NCBI RefSeq assembly: GCF_022230885.1
Contig: NZ_JAKGCT010000002.1
Location: forward strand, 1-64,000
Source of the DNA: Paenalcaligenes niemegkensis
GTDB taxonomy: Bacteria; Pseudomonadota; Gammaproteobacteria; Burkholderiales; Burkholderiaceae_B
Length of the DNA stretch: 64,000 nucleotides
Reading direction: 5' to 3'
In this document: piece by piece, positions 40,442 to 50,044 of the stretch
Position numbering within the stretch: position 1 is the stretch's first letter
Layout: every line of letters starts with the position of its first letter
The notes under the pieces: generated by a model
Seen by the model: the letters and a program-made list of their open reading frames with translations, nothing else
Databases searched by the model: none
What the model was told of the DNA's origin: nothing
Translations under genes and position numbers: made by a program

Positions 40442-40906
40442 ATGAGCGACATTGTTATAGGTCAAGCCGTACCTGCCTTTACTGCCCAGAGCGATCAAGG
40501 CGAAATCGACAGCACCACGCTGGCCGGACACCCTTATATTTTGTATTTTTATCCACGTGACAATACGCCTGGATGCACCACGCAGGCACAAAATTTCAGA
40601 GATCTTAAGGATCAGTTCGACCAGCTTAACGTTAAGGTGATTGGCGTGTCACGCGACACTATGGCCTCGCACAAACGCTTTATCGACAAGCAGGCGTTAA
40701 ACTTTCCATTAATTGCAGATCCGGACGAATCCCTATGCGAACTGTTCGGAGTCATGAAACTGAAAAACATGTACGGTAAACAAGTACGTGGAATTGAGCG
40801 TAGCACCTTTCTGATTGACGCCAACGGCGTGCTGGTGCAAGAATGGCGCGGGCTACGCGTTCCAGGCCACGTACAACAGGTTTTAGAAGCTGCCCAGAAC
40901 CTTTAG
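40442..40906 (+). CDS. bcp: Peroxiredoxin (Bcp/PrxQ family)
   Basis: Thiol peroxidase of 154 residues that reduces hydrogen and organic peroxides. The peroxidatic cysteine is C45 in DNTPGCTTQAQNF. The position of the usual resolving cysteine (50 in E. coli) is glutamine, so this one may use another cysteine (near 100, in DESLCELFG) or an external thiol. Length is typical. It follows the Mth938-like gene closely and precedes the PIN-PhoH gene. Confidence 0.93.
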   Translation: MSDIVIGQAVPAFTAQSDQGEIDSTTLAGHPYILYFYPRDNTPGCTTQAQNFRDLKDQFDQLNVKVIGVSRDTMASHKRFIDKQALNFPLIADPDESLCELFGVMKLKNMYGKQVRGIERSTFLIDANGVLVQEWRGLRVPGHVQQVLEAAQNL

Positions 40907-40967
40907 CAATGGCCCCTTAGCCGTGCCGGTATCGGCCCGGCTCTGTTAACCCAGGAGCAATGAATAC

Positions 40968-42691
40968 ATGCCTTTACCACCGCTGCCCACTCGTCTTGGC
41001 TCAACACTCAGCGCTGAAGAAATCAATGCAGCAAAACGGGCAACCCCTCCCGTTGCCAAACCCCAAAAAACCATTCCTGCTCCTCCAGTGGCGTCCAGCA
41101 CCGTTGCGCCGCCCAGTTCTGCCACTCCCTCATCAAAAAGACGAAGCAAGGCCCCCACTGAAACTCCGGCCGCCACAAAGCCTCCCATAGCACCGCCTGT
41201 CCAGGCTCGTGCCCAGAAAAATAAGCAAGCAGACCAGCAGACGGCCAGACCATCGCCCAAGGCGCGGGCAAGCAAGTCACCGCGACGCCAGACTGAAGCA
41301 GGTATAAGTAAGCTGTTTGTGCTCGATACCAACGTGTTGCTGCACGACTCAAATTCACTGTTCAAATTTGAAGAACACGACATTTACCTGCCCATGATGG
41401 TGCTCGAAGAGCTTGATCACCAAAAGAAGGGCATGTCCGAAGTCGCCCGCAACGCGCGACAAGTCAGTCGTAATCTGGACGGTATCGTTGCAAATCATTC
41501 GCTTGAGGGCGGCCTGGCGCTGAACTCTCTGGGTAATACTGAAGCCCGTGGCCTGGTTTTTTCCAGACTAAAGCGGTACGCTCTGCCCTGCCAATTGATC
41601 TGCCCATAGGCAAAGCAGATAACAATATTCTGAATGTGGTGCACGCTCTTAAAGAAGAGTTCAAAGAGCGTCAGATCGTCATGGTGTCAAAAGACATCAA
41701 TATGCGCTTGAAAGCCAAGGCATTAGGGCTGTCAGCTGAAGACTACCTGCACGATCATGTGCTTGATGACTCCGACTTGCTTTACGATGGGGTTCGTCCG
41801 CTACCGGCCGATTTCTGGTCCCAGCACGGTAAGAAAATGGAGTCCTGGCAACAAGGGGGCACTACCTTTTATCGAGTGCACGGCCCCTTATGTGCCCAGT
41901 TCAATGTTAATGAATTCGTGTTTACCGAGGGTGAGACCCCCTTGTATGCACAAGTTAAGGAGGTAGCCGCCAACACCGCCGTTCTGGCAACACTGCGCGA
42001 CTATAGCCATAACAAGAACAATGTCTGGGGTATCACCGCTCGTAACCGCGAACAGAACTTCGCCTTGAACCTGCTGATGAATCCAAACTGTGATTTCGTC
42101 TCATTGCTCGGACAAGCAGGAACCGGCAAGACCTTGCTCGCCCTGGCATCCGCCTTGACTCAAACCCTCGAGACCAAGCTTTATAACGAAATCATCATCA
42201 CACGGGCCACGGTTCCAGTGGGCGATGAAATCGGCTTTCTACCCGGTACCGAAGAAGAGAAAATGGCCCCGTGGATGGGGGCTCTTGAAGATAACCTTGA
42301 AGTCCTGCATTTGGGCAGCACCAACCATAGTGCTCTGGGCAGTAGCGAAGTTACCCGCAGCTCCACCATGGAACTCATCCGGTCAAAGATTAAAATCAAA
42401 TCGATCAGCTTTATGCGTGGACGGACTTTTCTCAATAAGTTTTTAATTATTGATGAAGCGCAAAACCTGACGCCTAAGCAAATGAAAACCATGGTTACCC
42501 GGGCAGGCCCGGGAACCAAAATAGTCTGCCTGGGCAATATTGCCCAGATCGATACTCCTTACTTAACCGAAGGAAGTTCCGGGCTGACCTATGTGGTCGA
42601 CCGCTTCAAAGGCTGGCCGCATTCAGGTCATATCACACTGCAGCGCGGTGAGCGTTCTCGTTTGGCTGACTACGCCAATGAAGCCCTCTAA
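40968..42691 (+). CDS. PIN-PhoH family ATPase/ribonuclease, frameshifted
   Basis: Fusion of a PIN nuclease domain (about 110-250, start KLFVLDTNVLLHD) and a PhoH P-loop ATPase (Walker A GQAGTGKTLLAL; LIIDEAQNLTPKQMK). Related PhoH2 proteins are RNA helicase/RNases. The N terminus has a low-complexity linker of about 90 residues rich in Pro, Ala and Lys. The frame breaks at the T6 run 41557-41562; one added T gives GLVFFQTKAVRSALPIDLPIG and a 574-residue protein. A strong terminator follows. An AGGAG site precedes the ATG. Confidence 0.9.
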
Positions 42692-42757
42692 AGCTGCAAA
42701 GGTCCCTGCTGTCAGCATCGTTTAAAATACACTGGCTGCCGGCAGCCGCCGTATACT

Positions 42758-42778
42758 GGGCACTTCGGTGCCCTTTTT
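42758..42778 (+). terminator. Terminator after PIN-PhoH gene
   Basis: GGGCAC and GTGCCC enclose a TTCG tetraloop (42758-42773), followed by five T. It ends about 19 bases before pdxA. Just upstream, at 42734-42747, is the perfect palindrome GGCTGCCGGCAGCC. Confidence 0.88.
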
Positions 42779-42796
42779 CTTTACAAGCAACTGATT

Positions 42797-43791
42797 ATGC
42801 CTACTTCTCTGCCTGTAGGCATCACCATGGGTGATGCCGCCGGAATTGGCCCGGAATTAATTATCTCTATGTTTGCCCAAGGCTTGAACTATCCGGCTGT
42901 GGTTTATGGCGACTCAGAGGCCCTCAGGCGCGCCGCAGCGCTCTTAGGCGAGGATACCCTGCGCATCATCGAAGATGATCCACAACGGCCTTCTGAACCG
43001 GCAAAAAAGGGCTGCATCGTCGTTAGAAACCGCTGGCAAGCCCTCCCCGCTGATCTGGCTTATGGCGAAATCAATGCCGACGCAGGCCGGGGGCCTACGA
43101 ATACCTTTGCCATGCTATCGATGATGCCCTGGCCAATAACATCCGCGCCATTGTTACGGCACCTTTACACAAAAAGGCCATGCAGGCTGGCGGCATAGAT
43201 GCGCCGGGCCACACTGAAATCCTGGCCGAGCGCACGCAGACTGCTGATTTCGCCATGATGCTGGCCAATCCCGAATTACGGGTACTGTTGGTTACCATCC
43301 ATCTGGCGCTGGCCGACGTTCCCAAACATATTACTGAAGCCAATGTGCTGCGCAGTATTCGCCTTGCGCATCACGCTTGCCTGCAAGAGGGTATCGCCCA
43401 CCCGCGTGTCGCCGTGGCCGGTCTTAATCCGCACGCGGGCGAAGACGGCCGCTTTGGCCGCGAGGAGATCACTGCCATAGCACCCGCGATACAGCAGGCT
43501 ATCAAAGAAGGTATAGATGCCTCCGGCCCCTGGCCTGGCGATACCATTTTCATGAAAGCCCGCAAGGGCGACTACGATATTGTCGTTGCTCAATACCACG
43601 ATCAAGGGCTGATTCCTGTTAAGTACCTGGGGGTAGAACAAGGCGTAAACGTCACGGTAGGCTTGCCCTTTGTGCGTACCAGCGTAGACCACGGTACGGC
43701 ATTTGATATTGCCGGCCAGGGCATTGCCGATCCCAGCTCCTTGCGTGAAGCCTTTGAAGCGGCAATCCGAATGACCGCACATATTGGCTGA
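42797..43791 (+). CDS. pdxA: 4-hydroxythreonine-4-phosphate dehydrogenase, frameshifted
   Basis: NAD-dependent enzyme of de novo pyridoxal phosphate synthesis. The N terminus PVGITMGDAAGIGPEL, the GHTEILAER motif, and QYHDQGLIPVKYLG are diagnostic. The frame breaks at the G5 run 43089-43093; one added base gives DAGRGAYEYLCHAIDDALA and a 331-residue protein, the expected size. The usual neighbours surA and ksgA are not here. It is convergent with dnaB across a terminator. Confidence 0.93.
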
Positions 43792-43795
43792 GCAC

Positions 43796-43824
43796 AAAAA
43801 TGGGCAGCTATATTCAGCTGCCCA
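43796..43824 (-). terminator. Terminator downstream of dnaB
   Basis: TGGGCAGCT (43801-43809) pairs with AGCTGCCCA (43816-43824) around a six-base loop. On the minus strand the stem is followed by five T (43796-43800 complement), so it ends the dnaB transcript, 30 bases after its stop. Confidence 0.8.
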
Positions 43825-43854
43825 CTATGCTGCCCCCAACGGCTACCCGGGCCC

Positions 43855-45228
43855 CTACATTTGTACGTAATTCAGGAAGCGAGTGCTTGCGCCCTGGAAC
43901 GCTACTCGTACAGAACCAATAGGACCGTTACGCTGCTTACCAATAATAAGCTCGGCTGTACCCTTATCTGGTGAGTCGGGGTTATAAACCTCGTCTCGGT
44001 AGATAAAGATAATCAAGTCGGCATCTTGCTCGATAGCCCCGGATTCACGGAGGTCGCTCATGACCGGCCGTTTATTGGGCCGCTGCTCCAGGCTTCGGTT
44101 TAACTGAGACAACGCAATCAGTGGGCAATCAAGCTCTTTAGCCAGACCCTTCAGCGAACGGCTGATCTCCGAAATTTCAGTGGCCCGGTTCTCGCTTGAA
44201 GAGTTACCCGACATCAGCTGCAAATAGTCAATAATGATCAGCCCGAGTTTTCCACATTGGCGGGACAGGCGGCGAGCCCGCGCCCGGACCTCCATAGAGG
44301 ATAGCCCAGGGGTTTCATCAATGTAGATTTGCGCCTCTTGTACCTGCTGCACGGCATGCGTCAGTTTAGGCCAGTCGTCGGCATCAAGCTTACCTGTACG
44401 CATACGATGCTGATCCAGCATGCCGACCGAACCCACCATACGCATGGCCAGTTGCACAGCCCCCATCTCCATGGAGAAGACGGCAACGGGTAGCCCTTGC
44501 TCGATTGCCACATGCTCGCCAATGTTCATCGATAGCGATGTCTTACCCATAGATGGGCGACCCGCTACGATAACGAGGTCTCCGGCCTGCAAACCTGAGG
44601 TCATGCGATCAAGATCAATAAAACCTGTAGGTACTCCGGTAATTTCGGAGTCGCCTTCACGGTGATACAGCTCGTCGATGCGTTCTACTACTTGTGTAAG
44701 CAGCGGCTGAATTTCCTGGAAACCAGCATTGCCGCGTGCGCCCTCTTGGGCTATCTGGAAAACACGCGACTCGGCATCGTCCAGAATCTGGCGCGCCTCT
44801 TTTCCTTGCGGGTTAAAGGCTGCCGAAGAAATTTCATCAGCAACCGTTACCAGCTTTCGCAACATCGAACGCTCGCGGACGATCTCGGCATAACGTCGGA
44901 TATTGGCAGCTGATGGCGTATTATGAGCAAGCGCATTCAAATACTGCAGCCCGCCAACCTCGTCGGCCTTGCCCGACATAGCCAGGGATTCGTGCACGGT
45001 CACAACGTCAGCTGGACGGGCCAGACCAATAAGGCGCGTGATATGCTGCCAAATAATACGATGATCAAAGCGGTAAAAATCATCGTCGACGATAATATCG
45101 GCAATTCGATCCCAGGATGCGTTATCGAGCAGCAGTCCACCCAGTACAGACTGCTCGGCCTCTACCGAGTGAGGCGGAACACGCAAATAATCCAGCTTGG
45201 GATCGGTACTTTTGATTTCGCTATCCAA
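43855..45228 (-). CDS. dnaB: Replicative DNA helicase DnaB
   Basis: Hexameric helicase that unwinds DNA at the fork. The 457-residue product shows the N-terminal helical domain (VPPHSVEAEQSVLGGLLLD) and the RecA-like domain with Walker A AGRPSMGKTSL and LIIIDYLQLM. A TTG start at 45228 is chosen: GAGGA lies six bases upstream, and the longer GTG-initiated frame (to 45294) would run through the terminator hairpin at 45254-45281. It follows rplI, as is common in betaproteobacteria. Confidence 0.93.
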   Translation of the reverse strand: MDSEIKSTDPKLDYLRVPPHSVEAEQSVLGGLLLDNASWDRIADIIVDDDFYRFDHRIIWQHITRLIGLARPADVVTVHESLAMSGKADEVGGLQYLNALAHNTPSAANIRRYAEIVRERSMLRKLVTVADEISSAAFNPQGKEARQILDDAESRVFQIAQEGARGNAGFQEIQPLLTQVVERIDELYHREGDSEITGVPTGFIDLDRMTSGLQAGDLVIVAGRPSMGKTSLSMNIGEHVAIEQGLPVAVFSMEMGAVQLAMRMVGSVGMLDQHRMRTGKLDADDWPKLTHAVQQVQEAQIYIDETPGLSSMEVRARARRLSRQCGKLGLIIIDYLQLMSGNSSSENRATEISEISRSLKGLAKELDCPLIALSQLNRSLEQRPNKRPVMSDLRESGAIEQDADLIIFIYRDEVYNPDSPDKGTAELIIGKQRNGPIGSVRVAFQGASTRFLNYVQM

Positions 45229-45253
45229 CGTTAATCCTCGTGATTTTCCATAG

Positions 45254-45281
45254 AAAAAAGCCGGCACGTGCCGGCTTTTTT
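45254..45281 (-). terminator. Strong hairpin between rplI and dnaB
   Basis: A perfect 28-base palindrome centred on CACGTG, with GCCGGC arms and A/T runs on both sides. It is a textbook Rho-independent terminator for the rpsF-priB-rpsR-rplI transcript. It ends only 25 bases before the dnaB start codon, so dnaB expression needs read-through or a promoter inside that space. Confidence 0.88.
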
Positions 45282-45332
45282 TGACGCTTGGCACACTAAC
45301 CTAAAGGGAAATGTACCATGTAAACTTGATGC

Positions 45333-45788
45333 TTAGTTCAGGTCGCCTTCGACTATCACAGTAACATCGACAGTAACGTCTGGGTGCAACACTACTTGTA
45401 CTTCGTACTCGCCAACAGCCTTAAGCGGGCCATCGGGCAAACGCACTTGCGAGCGTACGATATCGCTAAAACCAGCTTCGGCTAGCGATGCAGCAATATC
45501 CATAGTGGTGACAGAACCGAACAAACGGCCATCAACACCCGCTTTCTGCAGCAGCTTGACAGTGTGTTCGGCCAGCTTGCCAGCAGCCGACTGAGCAGCA
45601 GCCAAGCGCTCTGCCTGAGCTTTCTCGAGTTCAGCACGACGTACCTCGAACTCTTGAATAGCTACTGCTGTAGCACGACGGGCGATTTTTCGCGGGATCA
45701 AAAAGTTGCGAGCGTAACCGTTACGAACGCGAACCACATCACCGAGGTCACCCAGGTTTACAACTTTCTCTAGCAAAATAACTTGCAT
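45333..45788 (-). CDS. rplI: 50S ribosomal protein L9
   Basis: Protein of 151 residues at the base of the L1 stalk of the 50S subunit. The N-terminal domain [19 protein letters not shown] and [11 protein letters not shown] are diagnostic; a long helix (about 40-75, rich in Ala/Glu) leads to a C-terminal domain. Full length. Last of four genes in the order rpsF-priB-rpsR-rplI; 18 bases from rpsR. Confidence 0.96.
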   Translation of the reverse strand: MQVILLEKVVNLGDLGDVVRVRNGYARNFLIPRKIARRATAVAIQEFEVRRAELEKAQAERLAAAQSAAGKLAEHTVKLLQKAGVDGRLFGSVTTMDIAASLAEAGFSDIVRSQVRLPDGPLKAVGEYEVQVVLHPDVTVDVTVIVEGDLN

Positions 45789-45806
45789 GACGTATAGCCT
45801 CCCGGA

Positions 45807-46082
45807 TTATTGGTGATTGTCGGTGTAAGGCAACAAAGCCAGAAAACGAGCACGCTTGATAGCAGTGTCGAGCTGGCGCTGGTAGTTAGCCTTAGTACCC
45901 GTTAAACGGGCAGGAATGATCTTGCCGTTTTCTTGGATGAAATCACGCAATGTGTCTAAATCTTTGTAATCGATTTCTTTAACACCAGCGACGGTGAAAC
46001 GGCAGAATTTACGACGCTTGAATAATGGATTCTGCTGACCAAACTTACGGCGTTTTTCTTTGCCTCTACGACCAAAAGCCAT
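45807..46082 (-). CDS. rpsR: 30S ribosomal protein S18
   Basis: A 91-residue basic protein that pairs with S6 on the 30S platform. It shows [20 protein letters not shown] and the [10 protein letters not shown] segment of S18. The N-terminal extension is rich in Lys/Arg. It follows priB by 71 bases. Confidence 0.96.
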   Translation of the reverse strand: MAFGRRGKEKRRKFGQQNPLFKRRKFCRFTVAGVKEIDYKDLDTLRDFIQENGKIIPARLTGTKANYQRQLDTAIKRARFLALLPYTDNHQ

Positions 46083-46153
46083 GATATACCTCTGTATTTT
46101 TCCGGCAAAGCCGGTAATTATTTAGTGGCGGTTAGCTAAACCGCGAAATTGAC

Positions 46154-46471
46154 TTACACAACTACCGTTGCATTACCTGAGTACTGAACCTGTGCTTGCT
46201 GTATGTGCAGAACAAGTCGGACCGAGGACTTACGCAACGGGGCAATAAAACCTTGAATCTTCAAGACCGCCCCTAAAGGGCTATCGGCTAACTGCAAGGC
46301 CATATCGCCCAAAGCTACGGCAGATATCGAAAAGTTCAAGCGGCGACTTAAGCCGGCTTCTTCGACTTCTGAGCTGTGATCCAATTCAAGTTCGATGACT
46401 GGCATTCCCGCTGGGGTATAGCGTAGTACGCTAATTTCAGCGATCACCCCAATAAACGAAAGTTGATTCAC
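46154..46471 (-). CDS. priB: Primosomal replication protein N (PriB)
   Basis: A 105-residue single-stranded DNA-binding protein with one OB fold, part of the PriA-dependent restart primosome. It begins NQLSFIGVIAEISVLRYTPAG; the LNFSISAVALGDMA and IQGFIAPLRKSS segments fit PriB. It has a GTG start. Its place between rpsF and rpsR is the classical one. Confidence 0.92.
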   Translation of the reverse strand: MNQLSFIGVIAEISVLRYTPAGMPVIELELDHSSEVEEAGLSRRLNFSISAVALGDMALQLADSPLGAVLKIQGFIAPLRKSSVRLVLHIQQAQVQYSGNATVVV

Positions 46472-46492
46472 GTAGCTTGTGGTTCCAGTAAG

Positions 46493-46942
46493 TTAAGACT
46501 CGGAAGCTTCTTCGTCGACTTCGTCAGCATCTTCATCTTCGTCAGCGTCTGCATCTGAGTTTTTATCATCAGAACGTGCAGGAGCACTGGAATCAGAAGC
46601 TGTACGACGACCTTCTTCGCGCTCGACCGATTTCATCATGATGGAAGCACCTTCAGGGGCTGCATCAGTTTTGGCAATCAGGTAGCGCAAGATAGCGTCG
46701 TTGTAACGGAACGAGTGCTCGAGTTCGTCGAGGGTGCTTTGACCGATCTCGATGTTAAAGCAAACATAGTGTGCTTTAACCAATTTCTGGATTGGGTAAG
46801 CCAATTGACGACGACCCCAGTCTTCGTGACGGTGGATTTTACCGCCCTCAGAAGTGATAATCGCCTGGTAGCGCTCGACCATGGCCGGCACTTGCTCGCT
46901 TTGGTCGGGATGCACAATAAACACTACTTCGTAGTGACGCAT
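46493..46942 (-). CDS. rpsF: 30S ribosomal protein S6
   Basis: S6 binds S18 on the 30S platform. The 149-residue protein starts [20 protein letters not shown] stands seven bases before this ATG, so the longer upstream reading is rejected. The core ends near residue 110, followed by a very acidic tail (about 125-149) of Asp and Glu ending EEASES. In E. coli the S6 C terminus is extended by RimK; here the acidity is encoded. First gene of the operon, behind a candidate leader regulator and promoter. Confidence 0.95.
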   Translation of the reverse strand: MRHYEVVFIVHPDQSEQVPAMVERYQAIITSEGGKIHRHEDWGRRQLAYPIQKLVKAHYVCFNIEIGQSTLDELEHSFRYNDAILRYLIAKTDAAPEGASIMMKSVEREEGRRTASDSSAPARSDDKNSDADADEDEDADEVDEEASES

Positions 46943-46966
46943 GGAACAACTCCTTGTGGATATCGC

Positions 46967-46999
46967 CTGAAATATCAAGCAGTTAATGCCGTATTTCAG
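46967..46999 (-). promoter_or_regulatory. Leader hairpin of rpsF (possible S6:S18 autoregulatory site)
   Basis: CTGAAATA and TATTTCAG form a perfect eight-base-pair stem with a 17-base loop, 25 bases before the rpsF ATG. A second stem-loop lies just upstream (47008-47036, GCCCG.CCCA with TGGG.CGGGC). Many bacteria have an rpsF leader RNA bound by S6:S18; placement fits, but I could not verify the conserved loop pattern. Confidence 0.4.
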
Positions 47000-47048
47000 A
47001 CACGACAGCCCGCCCATAAAAAACATTGGGTCGGGCAAGAAAGGTAGA

Positions 47049-47077
47049 ATTTTAGCCTGTGCGGCCTAAGAGCGCAA
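47049..47077 (-). promoter_or_regulatory. Candidate promoter of the rpsF operon
   Basis: On the minus strand: -35 TTGCGC (47072-47077), 17-base spacer, -10 TAAAAT (47049-47054). It would start transcription about 100 bases before rpsF, leaving room for both leader hairpins. Confidence 0.55.
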
Positions 47078-47118
47078 TGCCTAGTTTTAAAGTGTTGCGC
47101 TGCGGCCCTTCCTGAGAA

Positions 47119-47934
47119 CTAGCCCTCGACCACCGCATAGGCTGAGTGATTGTGGATGGATTCGAAGTTTTCAGCCTCAACGCGATAACCGATTACGCCA
47201 GGCAAGTCACGTATGGCAACCGTAACGTCGCGCACCAGGTCTTCAACGAATTTGGGATTCTCGTACGCACGTTCGGTGACGTATTTTTCGTCGGTGCGCT
47301 TCAATAACCCCCAAAGCTCACACGAAGCCTGCGCTTCTATGCTGCGGATGACATCATCCACATTCAGCTGGGCCGGGTCTGTGCTTAGCAACGAAACCGT
47401 AACATGAGAGCGCTGATTATGTGCGCCGTACTCTGAAATAGCTTTAGAACATGGGCACAAGCTGGTAACGGGTACCAGAATCGTCAGTTCAAATTCGGTA
47501 TCGATGCCACCGTCTTCGGTGCGTACTACACTTGCGGACCACGTTAACTCGTAGTCAAGCAGGCTGGCCACACCTGACACAGGTGCAACCTTGTTGACGA
47601 AGTAAGGGAAAGAAGCCGTGATATCACCTGCCTGAGCGTTCAGGAGCTCGAGCATTTCAGCAGCCATACCGCAAAACAGCGTTGCAGTAAGCGGGGTACG
47701 TCGATGCTGCTCTATAAGGGCCAGAAAACGCGACATGTGCGTTCCCTTTTCCTCGGGCGGCAATGCAACGGTAAGCTCCCAGTCGGCAACAGTTGGCATG
47801 GCTTCGCCAGCCACATCAACGAGCATAGGATAACGAAGGTCTCGAACCCCCACTTTTTGAATGGCAACGCGGCGTGTATCGATGCTGCTTTGCACGTCGG
47901 GCATTTGAACCACAGCCTCGGAAATACTATTCAT
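47119..47934 (-). CDS. folE2: GTP cyclohydrolase FolE2 (type IB)
   Basis: First step of tetrahydrofolate synthesis, GTP to dihydroneopterin triphosphate. The 271-residue protein is the FolE2/YciA type, with the active-site cysteine in [30 protein letters not shown] sequence (SLCPCSK) and HNHSAYAV near the end. The ATG at 47934 is chosen; an internal ATG ten codons later is possible. FolE2 uses metals other than zinc, often being favoured under zinc limitation, but no Zur box was seen. It lies between rpsF and dxs on the same strand. Confidence 0.92.
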   Translation of the reverse strand: MNSISEAVVQMPDVQSSIDTRRVAIQKVGVRDLRYPMLVDVAGEAMPTVADWELTVALPPEEKGTHMSRFLALIEQHRRTPLTATLFCGMAAEMLELLNAQAGDITASFPYFVNKVAPVSGVASLLDYELTWSASVVRTEDGGIDTEFELTILVPVTSLCPCSKAISEYGAHNQRSHVTVSLLSTDPAQLNVDDVIRSIEAQASCELWGLLKRTDEKYVTERAYENPKFVEDLVRDVTVAIRDLPGVIGYRVEAENFESIHNHSAYAVVEG

Positions 47935-48055
47935 GATAAAAATCCGTGACACGCTATAAATGACGCGTCTAGTTGTTTCAGATCGTTTAATTATGGAATA
48001 CATTGGATGACTTCACCCACTATACCCCCATGCTATCAAGGCATATAGCCCGGTT

Positions 48056-49925
48056 TCATACCTTTACGCTCAGGTTCAAATCAAAGTGACTTTGAATAGA
48101 GACCAACAGGCCCGCCGCATCCAGCCCCAGATTGGCTGCAAGCCGCTTTTGATCTCCATGGTCAATAAATTCGTCAGGGTAACCCAGGTGAAGCATAGGT
48201 TTAAGAATTTTTTGCTGGCAAAAAACTCATGCACTGCACTACCAGCGCCACCCATAATGGCCGCGTCTTCCAGCGTTACAAAGTTTTCATGGCTTTGCGC
48301 AAGCTCAAGCAGTAACTCTTGATCCAGTGGTTTCACAAAACGCATATCGATGACGGTGGCGTTAATGCTTTCAGCTGCTTCGAGCGCATTGGCCAAAAGA
48401 GTCCCGAAAACCAGGATTGCAGTGTATTCGCCTCGTCGGCGCTCAATTCCTTTCCCGACGGGCACGGTTGAAAGGTCGGTACCGGCGTCTGCACCGCGCC
48501 CCGCACCACGAGGATAACGCACAGATGAGGGGCCTGAATGCTGATAACAGGTACTTAGCAGTAACCGTGCTTCTTTTTCGTCAGACGGTGTGGCAATAAC
48601 AATATTAGGTACACAACGCAAGAAGGCAATATCGTAATTACCTGCATGAGTAGCGCCGTCGGCCCCTACCAGTCCTGCGCGGTCAAGGGCGAAAGTGACA
48701 TCCAGATTTTGCAAAGCCACGTCGTGGATAAACTGGTCATAACCCCGCTGTAAAAACGTGGAATAAATGGCAACCACAGGCTTCTGCCCCTCACAGGCAA
48801 GACCCGCAGCAAAGGTGACCGCATGCTGTTCGGCAATGCCCACATCGAAATAACGATCAGGAAACAGGGATTCGAACTGCACCATTCCACTGCCCTCACG
48901 CATAGCGGGAGTGATTCCGTATAAGCGTGGGTCGGCCTCTGCCATGTCACATAGCCACTGACCGAATACCTGGGTAAACGTCGGTGCCGATACTGTCGCG
49001 GATTTTTTTATACCTACCTTTGGATCAAACTTTCCTGGCCCGTGATACAGCACCGGATCAGCCTCGGCAAGCTTATACCCCTGTCCCTTGCGGGTGACCA
49101 CATGCAAAAACTGCAGCCCGCCCAGTTCGCGCAAATTCTCCAGTGTAGGGATCAAAGAGTCCAGATCATGCCCATCTATAGGCCCCACATAATTGAAACC
49201 CAGCTCTTCAAATAAGGTCGCAGGCGCCAGCACGCCTTTTGCATGTCCTTCAAATCGACGGGCAAGCTCAAGCATAGGTGGTACGTGCTGCAATACTGCC
49301 TTTCCTACATTCTTGGCCCTGGCGTAAAACTGGCCAGACATCAAACGCGCAAAGTAGCGATTCAGCGCCCCCACTGGAGGGGAAATCGACATATCGTTAT
49401 CGTTCAAGATTACCAATACGTTGACGTCAGGAGTTACGCCTGCGTTGTTCAAGGCCTCGAACGCCATACCAGCTGTCATCGCGCCATCGCCAATAACCGC
49501 AATATGCTGGCGCTTGATGCCAGAGTTACGAGACGCCACCGCCATGCCAAGCACGGCAGAGATAGAGGTAGAGGAATGAGCCGTACCAAAATCGTCGTAC
49601 TCGGATTCACTACGCTTGGGAAACCCTGAAATACCGCCGGCCTGGCGCAAGCCAGCCATTGCCTCACGGCGCCCGGTAAGAATTTTATGCGGATAGGACT
49701 GATGGCCAACATCCCACACGATGCGATCATGCGGCGTATTAAATACATAATGCAAAGCTGCAGTAAGCTCTACGGTGCCTAAATTCGAGGACAGGTGCCC
49801 CCCGTTTGCGAAACGGACTGCAACACAAACTCGCGTAGCTCTGCCGTCACGATAGCCAAGCCTTCGCGATCAAGTTCGCGAAGATCGTGCGGAGATTGAA
49901 TTTGTTCCAGAGAAACTGTAGCCAT
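48056..49925 (-). CDS. dxs: 1-deoxy-D-xylulose-5-phosphate synthase, two frameshifts
   Basis: TPP enzyme that starts the MEP isoprenoid pathway from pyruvate and glyceraldehyde 3-phosphate. The TPP site [20 protein letters not shown] and [13 protein letters not shown] are intact. Break one is at the C6 run 49798-49803, joining [19 protein letters not shown] to the body. Break two is at the T6 run 48208-48213, after which the true C terminus reads [19 protein letters not shown] and ends at 48056. With one base added at each, the product is 623 residues, the normal size. The true start is the ATG at 49925. Essential, so the breaks are probably sequencing errors. Confidence 0.93.
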
Positions 49926-50044
49926 ACGAAATCTACTGATAGGGTGTCGTGACTTATTTATATAAGATAAGCCAACTTAGTTTAAGTATCAGACAATCTA
50001 GCATTGTAGACCTAATCTGAGCCCAACCCGAGCACTGCGCAAGG

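Noticed and set aside
45229..45294. Longer N terminus of DnaB from the GTG at 45294
   Set aside because: It would encode through a perfect terminator palindrome; the TTG at 45228 has a proper ribosome site and the family-like start.
46943..47038. Longer N terminus of S6 from 47038
   Set aside because: The extension lies in the structured leader, while MRHYEV has a strong AAGGAG site.
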